Source: Galerina marginata
Taxonomy: Eukaryota; Basidiomycota; Agaricomycetes; Agaricales; Galerinaceae
Assembly (NCBI GenBank): GCA_023014335.1
Contig: JAECYW010000017.1
Coordinates: 1,426,001-1,490,000 of the forward strand
Length of the DNA stretch: 64,000 nucleotides
Direction of reading: 5' to 3'
Positions 40,509 to 52,500 of this stretch are shown here, piece by piece. The notes below the pieces were generated by a model. The model was not told the DNA's origin. It did not search any database and worked only from the letters and a program-made list of their open reading frames with translations. The translations under genes and the position numbers were made by a program. How positions within the stretch are numbered: position 1 is the first letter of the stretch; every line of letters begins with the position of its first letter.

Positions 40509-43500
40509 TGCCAAGGACACCCGACGAGATTAGAGTACTTTCGTACAACGTAGCTAAGAATTCGTTAGCCCTCGATGTATGTCTCTCCACGCTCGTTGAA
40601 ATATACGACGTTATCTTCGTCCAAGAACTGCCGTGGCGTATCGTAAGACAAGCTCCCAGCACCGTTTCGAAAGAAGGTGATGATGTTATTGGGACTGCAA
40701 ATCATCCGGACTGGACTCCGATGTTTTGCCCCCAGCCCGCAGGAGTATCCCCCCGTTGTATCGCTTTTGTGAACAAAGGGCTTGGGCTGCTTCGGCCCTC
40801 TCTGCGACGTGATCTTATTGACAGTCGCAATATTGTCCTGCTCTCCCTTTACTCGGGAAAGCATACCTTTAACATTATGGGTGTTTACTCAGATGCTGAA
40901 CATACGGCTATCAAGCTCCTCGCTGAGAAAGCCAATTCTCTCCCGCCTATGGTCTACATGGGCGGGGACTTCAACTGTCACTCTTCGGAGTGGGATCCGG
41001 ACTGCCGCTTTCATGGCACAACGGCTATCTCGCTGCTGGACACAGCAGCTTCCCTCGGCCTCGAGTTAGCTATTCCTAGCAACCCGGGACCGACTTTCAT
41101 TTCGCACAATCCAGATCTGAGGCCTTCGGTCATCGATCTGGTGTTCGTTCCGCCGGCTCAAGCTGTGTCTCTCACGACATGCCTTGAACCGGAACTTAAG
41201 ATGCAATCGGACCATGTTCCGATTAGCACTTTTGTCCCCATCAGATCTTCCCGGTTAGATGCCGGTAAAAGATCGGTACCGCTTGTCGATCAGCATCAAT
41301 ACCTGACCGGCATTCTTGCGCAGATCTGGGGTCTCCCGATCACAGATCTCACTTCTCCGGAACTCGTCGAGGCCGCGGCTAACACCGTTGCTGAGATCTT
41401 CGCAGAAGCGTTCAATCGCTTCTCGAAGCCAAAATCTGTCACCTCCCGGTCCTCCTCGTGGTGGACACCCGAGTGTGCCGAATCCCTGGCTACCTATCGT
41501 GCTTCCCTCTCGAGGCATGATTGGAAGTCTTTCCGCAAACTCTGCAAAGAGGTCAAACGCAAATTCTTCGAAGAACGTATCGTTGACATTGCATACTCCA
41601 ACAAACGCCCCTGGGATCTGATGAATTGGACCCAGAAGCGTGTGTTACCCGCCTGCGAGGCTCTCTCTTACCAGGGAGCCCCGTGCATTTCACTTGATTC
41701 CCTTTGGGACGCTCTTCACGGTACGTACAACTCGGCCTCCGGCCGAGAGTATGATCTCTCCCCTTTGGACCAAATCCCCGCCATGCCGGTTAGGGATTGG
41801 GTTCCCTTTTCCATGTTCGAACTCACGGAGGCTCTCTCCGCGTGTTCAAGCAGATCCGCTCCGGGCCCTGACCACATCAGTTGGGCGCACCTGAAGTGGT
41901 TTGTTAAGAAGGAAGGCGGTGCCGCTGACCTTTTCCTCCGGATCGCCAACGGATGCCTTGAGCATTCGCATTGGCCTTCCGCCTTTAAGGACTCGCTGTC
42001 GGTTATCATTCCGAAACCCGGCAAGCCTTCCTATTCCACCCCGAAGTCTTTCAGGCCTATTGTGCTTCTGAATACTTTGGGGAAACTCATTGAGAAGATG
42101 ATCTCAAACCGCATTCAGTTTGACGCTGTCAAATTTGATGTTTTTCATCCAAATCAGGTTGGGGGCGTTCGGCAGCGCTCCACTGAGGATTTTTTTTTTT
42201 TTTTTTTAATCAACAATTTATATACCGGTGCGCGAAAGCAGTCCGGTCGCCTAACTAATACAAATCCCCGGTCGAAAGCGCGCAATAAACTACTAATCCC
42301 CGAACCAAACCCGAACCCCTCCACTTCTTCCGAGTCCTTCCAACGGCGTCCTTTGTGCGCCAGGCCTTTGCTAGGGGGGACGGACCACCTAACCGCCCAG
42401 TCCCGCGAGGGAGGGACGGCCCCCACCGCTACGCCAATACCACGTAAGGACCGAAGCCCGAACATCTCCTGGCAGCCGCAGCTGCTGCACTCTCTCCGCC
42501 TTCCAAATCTGACGCCCGCTTCAGAACCCAGACCCAGCCCGAAAACCTTCACCCACCCGCGCCTTGACGACCCGAAACCCATACCAGCCATATTAACAAA
42601 GGCAGAGCGGGAGGTTAAGGTACCCAACCGATCGCGAGGACGAGTAAACGAACCGCAACCGCCCAAACCAAAAATGTCGCTAACGCTCGAGATGCGGGCG
42701 ACTCTGTAACCACCGGTCGCAGCGAATGCAACCGGGTACGAGGAGTGAAGAACGCGTGGGCACGACGACCCCGTCCTTGGCCTGTCAACCTCTGCTGACT
42801 TGGGGATTGGACTTCCCTCGCCTGCAGCAACCCGAAGCGGGTATCAAGGCCTCTCTGGGCGAAGAGAACCGCGCGGACACAGTTAGCCTATGCCTGCGGC
42901 GGGGCGTTCGAAGGAGAAAGCGGTAGGGTTCTCCAACAAGAATTCCAACAGACCGTGCAACCGGTCCGTTGGAGCGGGTCTCTCGTAGCCTGGGCAGTAC
43001 GAGAGAATGTGCGAGCGGGTCTCGCGAGGAGCACCGCATCGGGGGCAGCCATGAGGCTCTTGTATGTTAAACCGGCGGTAGTACGCACCGATTGGCGCAT
43101 GATTCAGTATACACCTGCACAAGCGCGCAAAGGAAGTGTTGTCACCTCCTGCTTTGCGAATCCATGGACCACCCTTGCGAGTATCCGGGGTTATAGTAAC
43201 GACTTTCTTGCCTAGCTTGCGAAGCTGGAGAAAGTCGCGACCGAGATCTTGCGGACGATCCGTTGCAGCCTTAGCCCAACGACGCGCCGCGGTGGAATCC
43301 GCCTCCGAACGGAGGCGGTCGAGAGTGACCCGTGAACCATGGTCCACAGGCCGGTGAACGGAGCCAGCAGCGTGCTTGTGCGCCTCATGTTGCATACCCC
43401 ACTTAACTTTAGAGGGGACGTGGTGGAATGATAACCAGCGCAGCGGATCTCCCGCCAGCCAGGTCTCGACGAGTTTGCACGCGCGCAGGGAGTGAGCCTG

Positions 43501-46500
43501 CGACGAATGCAAGGAAGGATCGAGGGCTCGTTTCGCAGCTGCGATCGAGTCCGTGAAGATTGCGATGTGCTCACAAGCGCGCTGGGTGGCGAGCTCGAGA
43601 GCACGGACAACAGCCGACAGCTCCGCGTCGGGCGCGGTAGCACGGCCTACAAGCCACCTGAAGCGATTAACTTCAGCGCCTTGTGAGTAAAGGACCCCTG
43701 CTGCAACAGCCTGAGTAGCCTTCTTGGAGGCGGGGTTAGTGAAAACACTAGCGTCCACCCCGATACATAACCCCCACGTATCGGACATAAAAAGTTCCAA
43801 AATGAAGTTGAGGTAGAGAATACGATCACCCTTCTCCAGAGGAGAGAGGGAATCGTCAAAGTGAATACGCGACCAATAAGTGTCGCGCAGTCGACGGCCT
43901 GGCTGAGCAAGGGGAGTCGAAGGATCTAGATGCTCGGTCAGCTCGGGGAGCCTCTTAACGATGTCCATGATAGGCCCCTTCGTGGCGAGCCGTTGCCGGC
44001 GCGTCAGCGAATGAGCCGAGAGGGGGTGAGGCTTAGCCTTGCCCAGCATGTGCCCGATCAAGAAGGATCGAACGGGATGAGTCCCCGAAAGCGTACCCGC
44101 GCGCAGAATACTGAGCGCGGCCATTCGATCGAGGAGAATATGAACAGGGAGGAGACCCGCAAGGGCCTCCACACCAGGGCCTGGGGACGTTGAGAACGCC
44201 CCGGTAATCCAGAGAGCAGCCTTGCGCTGCATCTGGCTCAATAGCTTCACAGCGCCCTTGCACTTAGCGCCGTCGAAGTACCATAAGCGGAACCCATAGG
44301 TAGCTATAGGCACCACGCATGAGCGGTACAGGAGCCGCTTGGAGTGCGGTTCCAGACCCTTAGTGGACGATCCGAGCATTCGCATAGCCTGAACTGATGA
44401 GAATGCCTTGGTCGAGTAGAAGCGAACGTGCTCATGGAAGGTGAGCTTGCGATCGAAGAAGAAGCCCAAGTACCGCCAGAACGGCTTGGGCTTCAGGGGA
44501 GTGACTCCGGTGTATGGGGCAAAGCCCAGATCGATCGGAGGGTTGTAATCCGAGAACGACCTGTTGAAGTGGTAAATCTCCGACTTGTCATGCTCTAGGA
44601 CGAGAGCGAACTTAGTAAAAAGTTCGAAGATAACCTTGTAAGCTTTTTTGAGGAGCAAACAATTCTCGTCGAGCGACTTTGACTGCACAATGAGTGTACC
44701 GTCGTCGACGTAGGAAAGGAGCCAGCACGCATCCGGGTGCAGCTCGAAGAGGCGCATGATCAGCACCAAGCACAAAGCCGACAGAACCGGCGAGAGAGCA
44801 GAACCCTGCCCTACCCCCACGTCTGCAGACCGAGGCGGAGATGTGAAGGCGTTCCACGCATACTGTGTGTGACGCCCCACAAGATAAGAGGCGAAGAATT
44901 TCACCACATTCGGTGGAAATCCAAGCCGGGAGAGGACCGCCAATAAAACATCATGATTTATCGAGGGAAAGAATTGGGCCAGATCGAACGCCAAGACGCT
45001 CGTTTTAAGTCCCTTAGCCCACCCCGCTCGCACAATGTGAGTGAGGTAGAGGCCAGCATCCTCAGTGGAGCGCTGCCGAACGCCCCCAACCTGATTTGGA
45101 TGGAAAACATCATGTTTGATCGCGTCAAACTGAATGCGGTTCGAGATCATCTTCTCGATGAGTTTCCCCAAGGTATTCAGAAGCACAATTGGCCTGAAGG
45201 ACTTGGGGGTGGCATAGGAGGGCTTGCCCGGTTTCGGAATGATAACCGACTTGCTCTCCTTGAATGAGGAGGGCCAATAGGAATGCTCGAGACACCCATT
45301 GGCTATCCGGAGGAAAGTCGCAGCAGAGCTTTTCGACTCGGAGATGAACCACTTCAGGTGATCCCAACCAATGTGGTCGGGGCCCGGCGCGGACCTGCTC
45401 GAGCACGCCGAGAGAGCCTCGGTGAGTTCGAACATGGAGAAGGGAAGCCACTCCCTCACCGGCATGGGGGGAATACGACCAATATCAGACAGATCGTGAG
45501 CCCGGCCCGAGGCCGAGTTATACGTTCCATGGAGAGCATCCCATAGGGATTCAAGAGAGATACACGGGGCCCCCTGATAAGAGAGGGCCTCGCAGGCGGG
45601 TAACACGCGCTTCTGGACCCAACTCATGAGATCCCAGGGGCGTTTGTTGGCGTATGCAATGTCCGCGATGCACTCATCGAAGAACTTGCGCTTGGTCTCC
45701 TTGCAGAGTTTACGGAATGACCGCCAGTCGTCATCCGCGAGTGACGCACGATAGGTAGCCAGGGATTCAGTACATTCCGGAGTCCACCATTTGGTAGATC
45801 GGGATGTAATGGAGCGTCAGACCGCAAACTCCTCATAGGAGTCTGCGAACACCTTAGCAACAGCGCTGGCCGCTGCCTCGACGGAGTCCGGGGAGACAAG
45901 ATCTAGGGCGGGAAGGCCCTCGATCTTCGAAACAATGGCAGCCCGATATCGCATCTGGGCTTCCAGGGGGATCGCTCGTTTACCAGCATCTGATCTGGAC
46001 GATCTGATCGGGACGAAAGAAGAGATCGGGACATGGTCCGATCTCATCTTCAGTTCCGGTTCCAGGCATGTTGTGAGAGACACAGCCTGGTCCGGCGGAA
46101 CAAACACAAGATCTATGACGGAAGGTCTAAGATCCGGATTGTGCGAGATGAAAGTCGGGCCCGGGTTGCTAGGAATAGCAAGCTCGAGGCCAACGGAAGC
46201 TGCTGTGTCCAGCAGAGAGATGGCCGTCGTCCCATGGGAACGACAGTCAGGATCCCATTCTCTCGAATGGCAGTTGAAGTCCCCGCCCATGTAAACAAGT
46301 GGGGGGAGAGAGTCGGCTTTCTCAGCAAGTAGCTTGATCGCCGTGTGTTGGTCATCCGAGTATACACCCATGATGTTGAAAGTGAACCTCCCCGCGTACA
46401 GGGAGATAAGGACAATGTCGCGGCTATCGATAAGATCGCGGCGAAGGGAGGGCCTAAGCAGCACAAGCCCTCTGCTCACGAAAGCGATACAGCGGGGCGC

Positions 46501-49500
46501 TACTCCGGCGGGCTGGGGGCAAAACATCGGAATCCAATCCGGATGGTTTGCAGTCCCGATAACATCATCACCTTTCTTAGAAACGGTGCTGGGGGCTTGT
46601 CTTACAACGCGCCACGGCGGTTCTTGGACGAAGATCACGTCGTATATTTCAACGAGCGTGGAAAGACATACATCGAGGGCTAACGAATTTTTAGCTACGT
46701 TGTATGTAAGTATTCTAATCTCATCGGGTGTCCTTGGCATCAAGCTAGGGACGACGGGTTAGAGGAGGCCGCAGGACGACGAACGACGGGACGTTCACGT
46801 ACCTGCTTATAGAGAGCTTCAATCCCTGGGCGATCAAAGCGGAGGCCCCAGAACTTGGATTTGTTCGAGGTGGCGGAGTGCTCCTTCTTGCAGTTGGAGC
46901 AGTGGGGGAGATGAGGGCACGGCTCACCCTCCGGCGTGGGGGGGATGGGCGGATTGCTCTTGGGCGAGCCCTTGCAACAGGGTGCATGGGCTCGGTGTTC
47001 CTCTTCCGTGTGCGGACCCGAGCAGAGCGGACAGCGCAAGGCCAAGGCCTTGCAGACCATCATGGTGTGGCCCCACCGCCAGCAGCGCTGACATTGGGGG
47101 ACACCGGCTTGGCGGTTCGACTCCTTGATGACGAGGACGTTCGTACCGAGCATGAACGTGCGCCCAATGAGCGCACGGGCGCGGGAGCCCGACTTGGAGT
47201 CCCAAATGTTGAAGTACGCAGTACTAGTCGTACTGGTCTTGGTGTTGCGGACAAGCCTAACAGGCCCGTCGAGATGGAGAAGATCCGCCAGAGCAGACGC
47301 ATACATCGCCTGTCTGATGTGATCCGAGAGGGTGAGTCCCGCCTGATTAGGTCGGTACGTCGGGACGTCCAGCACTCGAAGGTAAGACTTCGAGGCTGGG
47401 AGACCAACCCACATCTTGTCTCCAAGATCGGGGAAGAGCTGGTGCGCGCATCCGCGAATGATCTCAATATCACGCTGATTGGGCACACCGGAAGTGACGA
47501 CCGAGTAACCCCGGTACGCCTGAAGAACGGATTCAGCGCGAACGCTGGCTCCATGGGTGGACAGGGCCTTGACGACCGTGTTCCAGAGCTTGTCGCGCTC
47601 AACCGGGGGGGGCTGAGGCGTGGCGAAGTCGATCAGGACCTGCTTGCGCGAGGGCCCAGCCGAGGTGAAGAGAGGGGCGTCCCTCTTCTGCTTCTTAGCA
47701 GGAGCGGGATTACCCTGGGGGGCAGAAGGCGTTATAGGTCTTTTGGGAGGAGCCGCCGAAGCAGGCTTAGCTGCGGCAGCCGCATAGCCCACTCGGGGTT
47801 TCTGCGCTCTGCCGGGCTTGGAGTGAAGAGGGATCGGGGGAGGAGGCCTCTGGAAAGGAACAACCTCCCTAGCCTTAGCAGGCCGGGGCTGCGGTTGTTT
47901 CGGGTGGTCGGCGTTGCCCTTCCCTTTATCGACCTTAGCCGGGGGAGGGGGAACATCGGGAGGTGCTACTCTCTCTGGAGGAAAGAGGGCAGCGGGGGGT
48001 GGTCGCACAGGGCGGCGGATGGTCTGATCGACCTCCATCGAGTCCGGGATCTGAATGAACGGCAGGATGGCCTCAGAGAGGCCAACGTGGTCGTGGGCGG
48101 GGCCAGTGGATGCATCGATCCATCCGGTGTTCTTGAGAGCCGCGACAAAGTCGACGGTAGAAGAGGCGAGTCTGCGAGACCCGGCAAGAGAGGTATCGAC
48201 ACTAGGCCTCCCCCGAAGGAGAGACCTGGTGGCCGATTCGAGGATGGCTGCGATTGACGAGGCGGAGTCGCTCCCTCCTGCGTCCATCTCATCGACAACC
48301 GAGTGTTCCGACGGAGTAGATGGCTCGTAATCGGCCATTTCTGAGTCGGAGGCAGGTGGTCCGGGCGCAAGGCCCATAACCGTGGAAGAGGACGCCCTGG
48401 AGGACGGCCTGGAAGGTCCGCGACGCTCCTGAGCAGGAGCATCACCGGCATAACGAGCTCTAGCTGCAGAGGATGCAGCAGTGCTGGAGGATCCCACTGC
48501 AGGAGCTGCAGTGAAGACCGGAGTGGGGGGGGCTCTTGTCTGGCCCGGATCTTGGGCGCTCGACGAGCGCTCGGTCCCAGGCTTGGGAGGCATGGCGAAT
48601 GAGGTGCTGTTAGGCGGTGTACCGAATTTCGAAAAGATCGAACAAGTGGTTGAAGCGTGATGAACGAGTTAAACGACGAGCAGATTTTCTCACGCTGACT
48701 ACCAATATGGTAAAAGGCAAGAAGGGATGGCTCCACTGAGGATGCTGGCCTCTACTTAACGCACATTGTGCGCGCTGGGTGGGCTAAGGGACTTAAAACG
48801 AGCGTTCTTGCGTTCGATCTGGCCCAATTCTTTCCGTCGATAAATCATGACGTTTTATTGGCGGTGCTTGCCAAGCAGGGATTTCCACCGAATGTGGTGA
48901 AATTCTTTGCTTCTTATCTTGTTGGCCGTTCCACGCAGTATGCATGGAACGCCTTCGTCTCTCCGCATCGGTCTGCAGACGTGGGGGTAGGGCAGGGTTC
49001 TGCTCTATCTCCTGTTCTGTCGGCCCTTACGCTGGCGCCCATTATGCGCCTCTTCGAGCAGCATCGCGATAAATGCTGGCTCCTTTCCTATGTCGACGAT
49101 GGTACACTCATTGTGCAGTCGAAGTCGCTCGACATAAATTGTTTGCTCCTCAAAAAAGCTTACAAGGTTATTTTCGAACTGTTCACTCAGTTCGCTCTCG
49201 TCCTCGAGCATGACAAGTCGGAGATTTATTACGAGTTCTTACGTAGTAAAAGAACTCGTTTTCCACACTTGATAGCAGAAGCAAATGATTCCTAACGCGA
49301 ACGATGGAAATTCTCCCACTGCTTCATTTTTTGTGACTGACCCTGAATTAAAAGTCTACAAATTTTGTAATAGTGGGAATTATTTTTGACAGTGAGAATG
49401 GTTGTATGATGCGCGTTGCTATAGGCTATTTTTAGCTTTTGTGTTTAAAACCTAAGTTAGGGTTAGATTTTTTGTGTAGCACTACTGAGCACTATGGCTA

Positions 49501-52500
49501 GTGTTCTTTTGCAAAACAAATATAAGTTCTAAACTAACTACTATAGACTGCTTAGAATACTCTAGTCTACAAAAAACACTAGAGAGGCACACCAGAAACC
49601 CTATTCTAGCCTATAAACAATCAACTAATATGTTATACCAGGAAAAGAAGATATTTACCTATAAAAGTACTTAAAACTTAGGTTTCTCTACTAAATTCTG
49701 CCTATAACTACATAGAAGACACAACAAAGTCAACAAACCATGTAAAAGGCCACAAAAAGCGCCAGCAAAGCACTGGTATAGCCTAGAACTAAGGTAAAAG
49801 AAACCTAGAGAAAGAGGAACAATAGTTAGTAGGATACCTTGACCAGCATACCATGGTAGTCCTCTCAAGAGAGGTACACTATCATCCTATCCGGGACAAC
49901 TGGCATGCTGGTAAAGAAGAAAGAAAGAAGTGATGAGCTGGCAGTTTATGACAGTGTGAAATGTGTCATGTGATTTTGTTTTTTTTAGGGTTAAGGTTCC
50001 AATGTGGCTGTGAGAGCTCCATCGCGACGGAGGCCTCACAGCCACCAAATAACACCTAAGGTTAGGTTTATTTTGCATTTTAGCCATATCTCACTGATTT
50101 TTCAATCAAATCCAATGATTCTAATACCAATAAAAGGGGAAAAATCAGATGGTTTCATATCAACAGACAGAAAGTTGAAAAAAAATCCATCAAATTAGGT
50201 AATATGTTAGAAAATGTGTATAATTGTAGTGCTCTGCTTCATGTTCTTCTACTTTCCCCTCGCTTAGTTAAAAAAAAACATTGCTCTAGTAATATTAGGA
50301 GTAAGATTTGGTGCATCTGAGTTAAAAATCATTTCCCACATGTCTTAAACATGATAAAAGTGGCTCAGATTGCAGAAATCACATGAAAAAAAAGTCAAAT
50401 CACTCAAAAAATGCACTTTTAATGTTATTGAACCCAGAGATCAATATTTATAGGTGTATGGCCATCCACCAAAGTCTTTAACTTTCTTAAATTACCAAAT
50501 TTCTTTAATTTAAACGATTAAAATATCAAAATGTCCAAATTTTGCAATTTTGCAGTCATGTGACTTTTGCGCACAGACCACCATTCTATAGCCGTGAAAT
50601 TTCTGCTTTTTATACATTTTATTTTAAAGAAATCCATGAAAAACTCAGCTCAATAAAGTGAATAACATAAGTTGTAATAATTTGGTGTGGCTGTGCAGAA
50701 TACCTTGTGGCTGTGCATAATACCATTTGAAAGGCCTGAATTTTACAAATTTTTTGGTATTATTCTTGTGAGAATTGACCCAGTAATGACTGAGATACAC
50801 TGAAAATGATATTTTGGTGTGGCTGTGAGACCTCTGTCGCGACGGAGGTCTCACAGCCACATTGGAACCCTAACCCTAAAAAGCAAAATCACCAATCTAC
50901 ATTTAAAACATCAATTACTGGGTCAATTCTCATAAAAATAATGTCAAAAAATTTGTAAAATTCAGGCCTTTCAAATGGTATTATGCACAGCCACAAAGTA
51001 TTCTGCACAGCCACACCAAATTATTACTTTTAGTGTATTTTATTCATTACTCAGTCAATTCTTGCAAAAATGATATCAGAAAAATTGTAAAATTCAAGCC
51101 TTATAAATGTAGTACTTTTCTGATTACAAATATATTGATATCATGTGACCAGGTAATTTTTATTATTGAGAAATAGCTTTTGGACACAAGTCTCCAAATC
51201 AGTAATCACGTTGTAATATGCTCAAATCTGATTCAAATTGCACAAATTTAATATTAAAAAGACCAGAAAATTCAGGGAAATTAAATAGCTGGATAACTAT
51301 TTGCAAATATTTGGCTTTGTTTGTTTTCTTCAAGAAATAAGTATTTTGCATCTATGAGAGAAAAGTTCTGGAACACAAAAAAAATGTGTAAAATATGAGA
51401 TATTTTTTGGAGTCCAAATAAATATATTATACGATGTAATCTGGCAACTTTCTTGTTCAAAAAATGATAAAGATAGGAGTATAGATATATTATACCATCA
51501 CAGCTTTCTGAATTCTGGTCAAAATATTGTGAATTTTGTATCATAAAATTTGGAAAATTCTTGATGATCCACTGCTTATATTTATACTGACAAATATTTA
51601 CAAATATTTGCAACATTCCTAAAATACTTTTATTTAATATTCAAATTATTTATTTTATTGTACATGTAAATACTGAGCTATGGTTACAATTTCTTTGGGT
51701 CTTTAAATATTTCTTGATGTTCTTAATAATGGGGTAGTTGATACCAAAGTACTTCACCAACCTACTGTATGATAAATTAGTCTGGCCCATTTATTATATA
51801 AACTTATTGAAAAAAGAAGAAAGAAAAAGAAATAAAGAACTCGTATTTGCCATGCACAGCAATGGCTGCTTCACAAGTCACTTCGACAGGTCGCGCTCGG
51901 ATTACAACCCTTCAATCGATCTGGGCTACGCCCCGTTCACTGGAGCGACTCCCTTGAAGCCCAAGCTGTTCTGGCGGTACTTGGGTTTCTTTTTTGACCG
52001 CAAGCTCACCTTCCATGAGCATGTGCGATTTTACTCGACCAAGGCATTCTCGTCGGTGAAAGCCATGAGAATGCTTGGATCGTCTACTCGCGGTTTGGAG
52101 CCTACTGAAAAGAGGCTCCTGTACCGATCTTGCGTGGTGCCCATAGCTACCTATGGGTACCGTCTCTGGTTCTTCGAAGGCGCTCGCTGCAAGGGCGCCT
52201 TGAAGCTTTTAGGTCAGATGCAGCGTAAGGCTGCTCTCTGGATTACAGGTGCGTTCTCTACGTCCCCCGGTCCCGGTGTCGAGGCCCTTGCCGGCCTCTT
52301 CCCCTTTCATCTTCTCCTTGAGAGGCTCAACTACCGCGCAATTCTGCGCGTCGGTACCCTCTCGGAGACCCACCCCATTCGGTCTCTGTTGGCCGGGCAC
52401 ATGTTGGGCAAGGCTACGCCTCACCCCCTCTCCTACCATTCGATGTCCCGCCGTCAAAAGCTGAACACGAAGGGTCCTATTTCGGAGATCGTCAAGAAGC

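Larger units (their letters stand above)
42191..48729 (-). mobile_element. LINE-g: full-length LINE inserted in LINE-f ORF2
   Basis: 6,539 bp from the poly(T) at 42191 to 5' CATCCCTTC at 48729. It is flanked by GCTCCACTGAGGAT at 42177-42190 and 48730-48743, a 14-bp target duplication. It is a diverged subfamily relative to its host, close to LINE-a and LINE-e. Coding content is nearly complete, making it the best-preserved single-block LINE here. Confidence 0.95.
49229..51877 (-). mobile_element. Heli-B, 2,649-bp copy in LINE-f ORF2
   Basis: On the minus strand the 5' end is CTTGTGAAGCAGCCATTGC with internal ACGAGTTCTT near 51840, and the 3' end is AAGAACTCGTAA at 49229. The LINE frame is restored at GAGATTTA|TCACTTCG. 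Inside: one GCGCCAGCAAAGCAC repeat, a CAGCATGC hairpin near 49840-49910, two 42-bp hairpins and a CTGAATTTTAC module in opposite orientations. No Rep/helicase frame. Confidence 0.9.

Noticed and set aside
46878..48257. 459-codon plus-strand frame opposite LINE-g ORF1
   Set aside because: It is antisense to a conserved ORF1 and consists of Arg/Gly-rich low-complexity sequence; the minus-strand ORF1 is supported by homologous copies.
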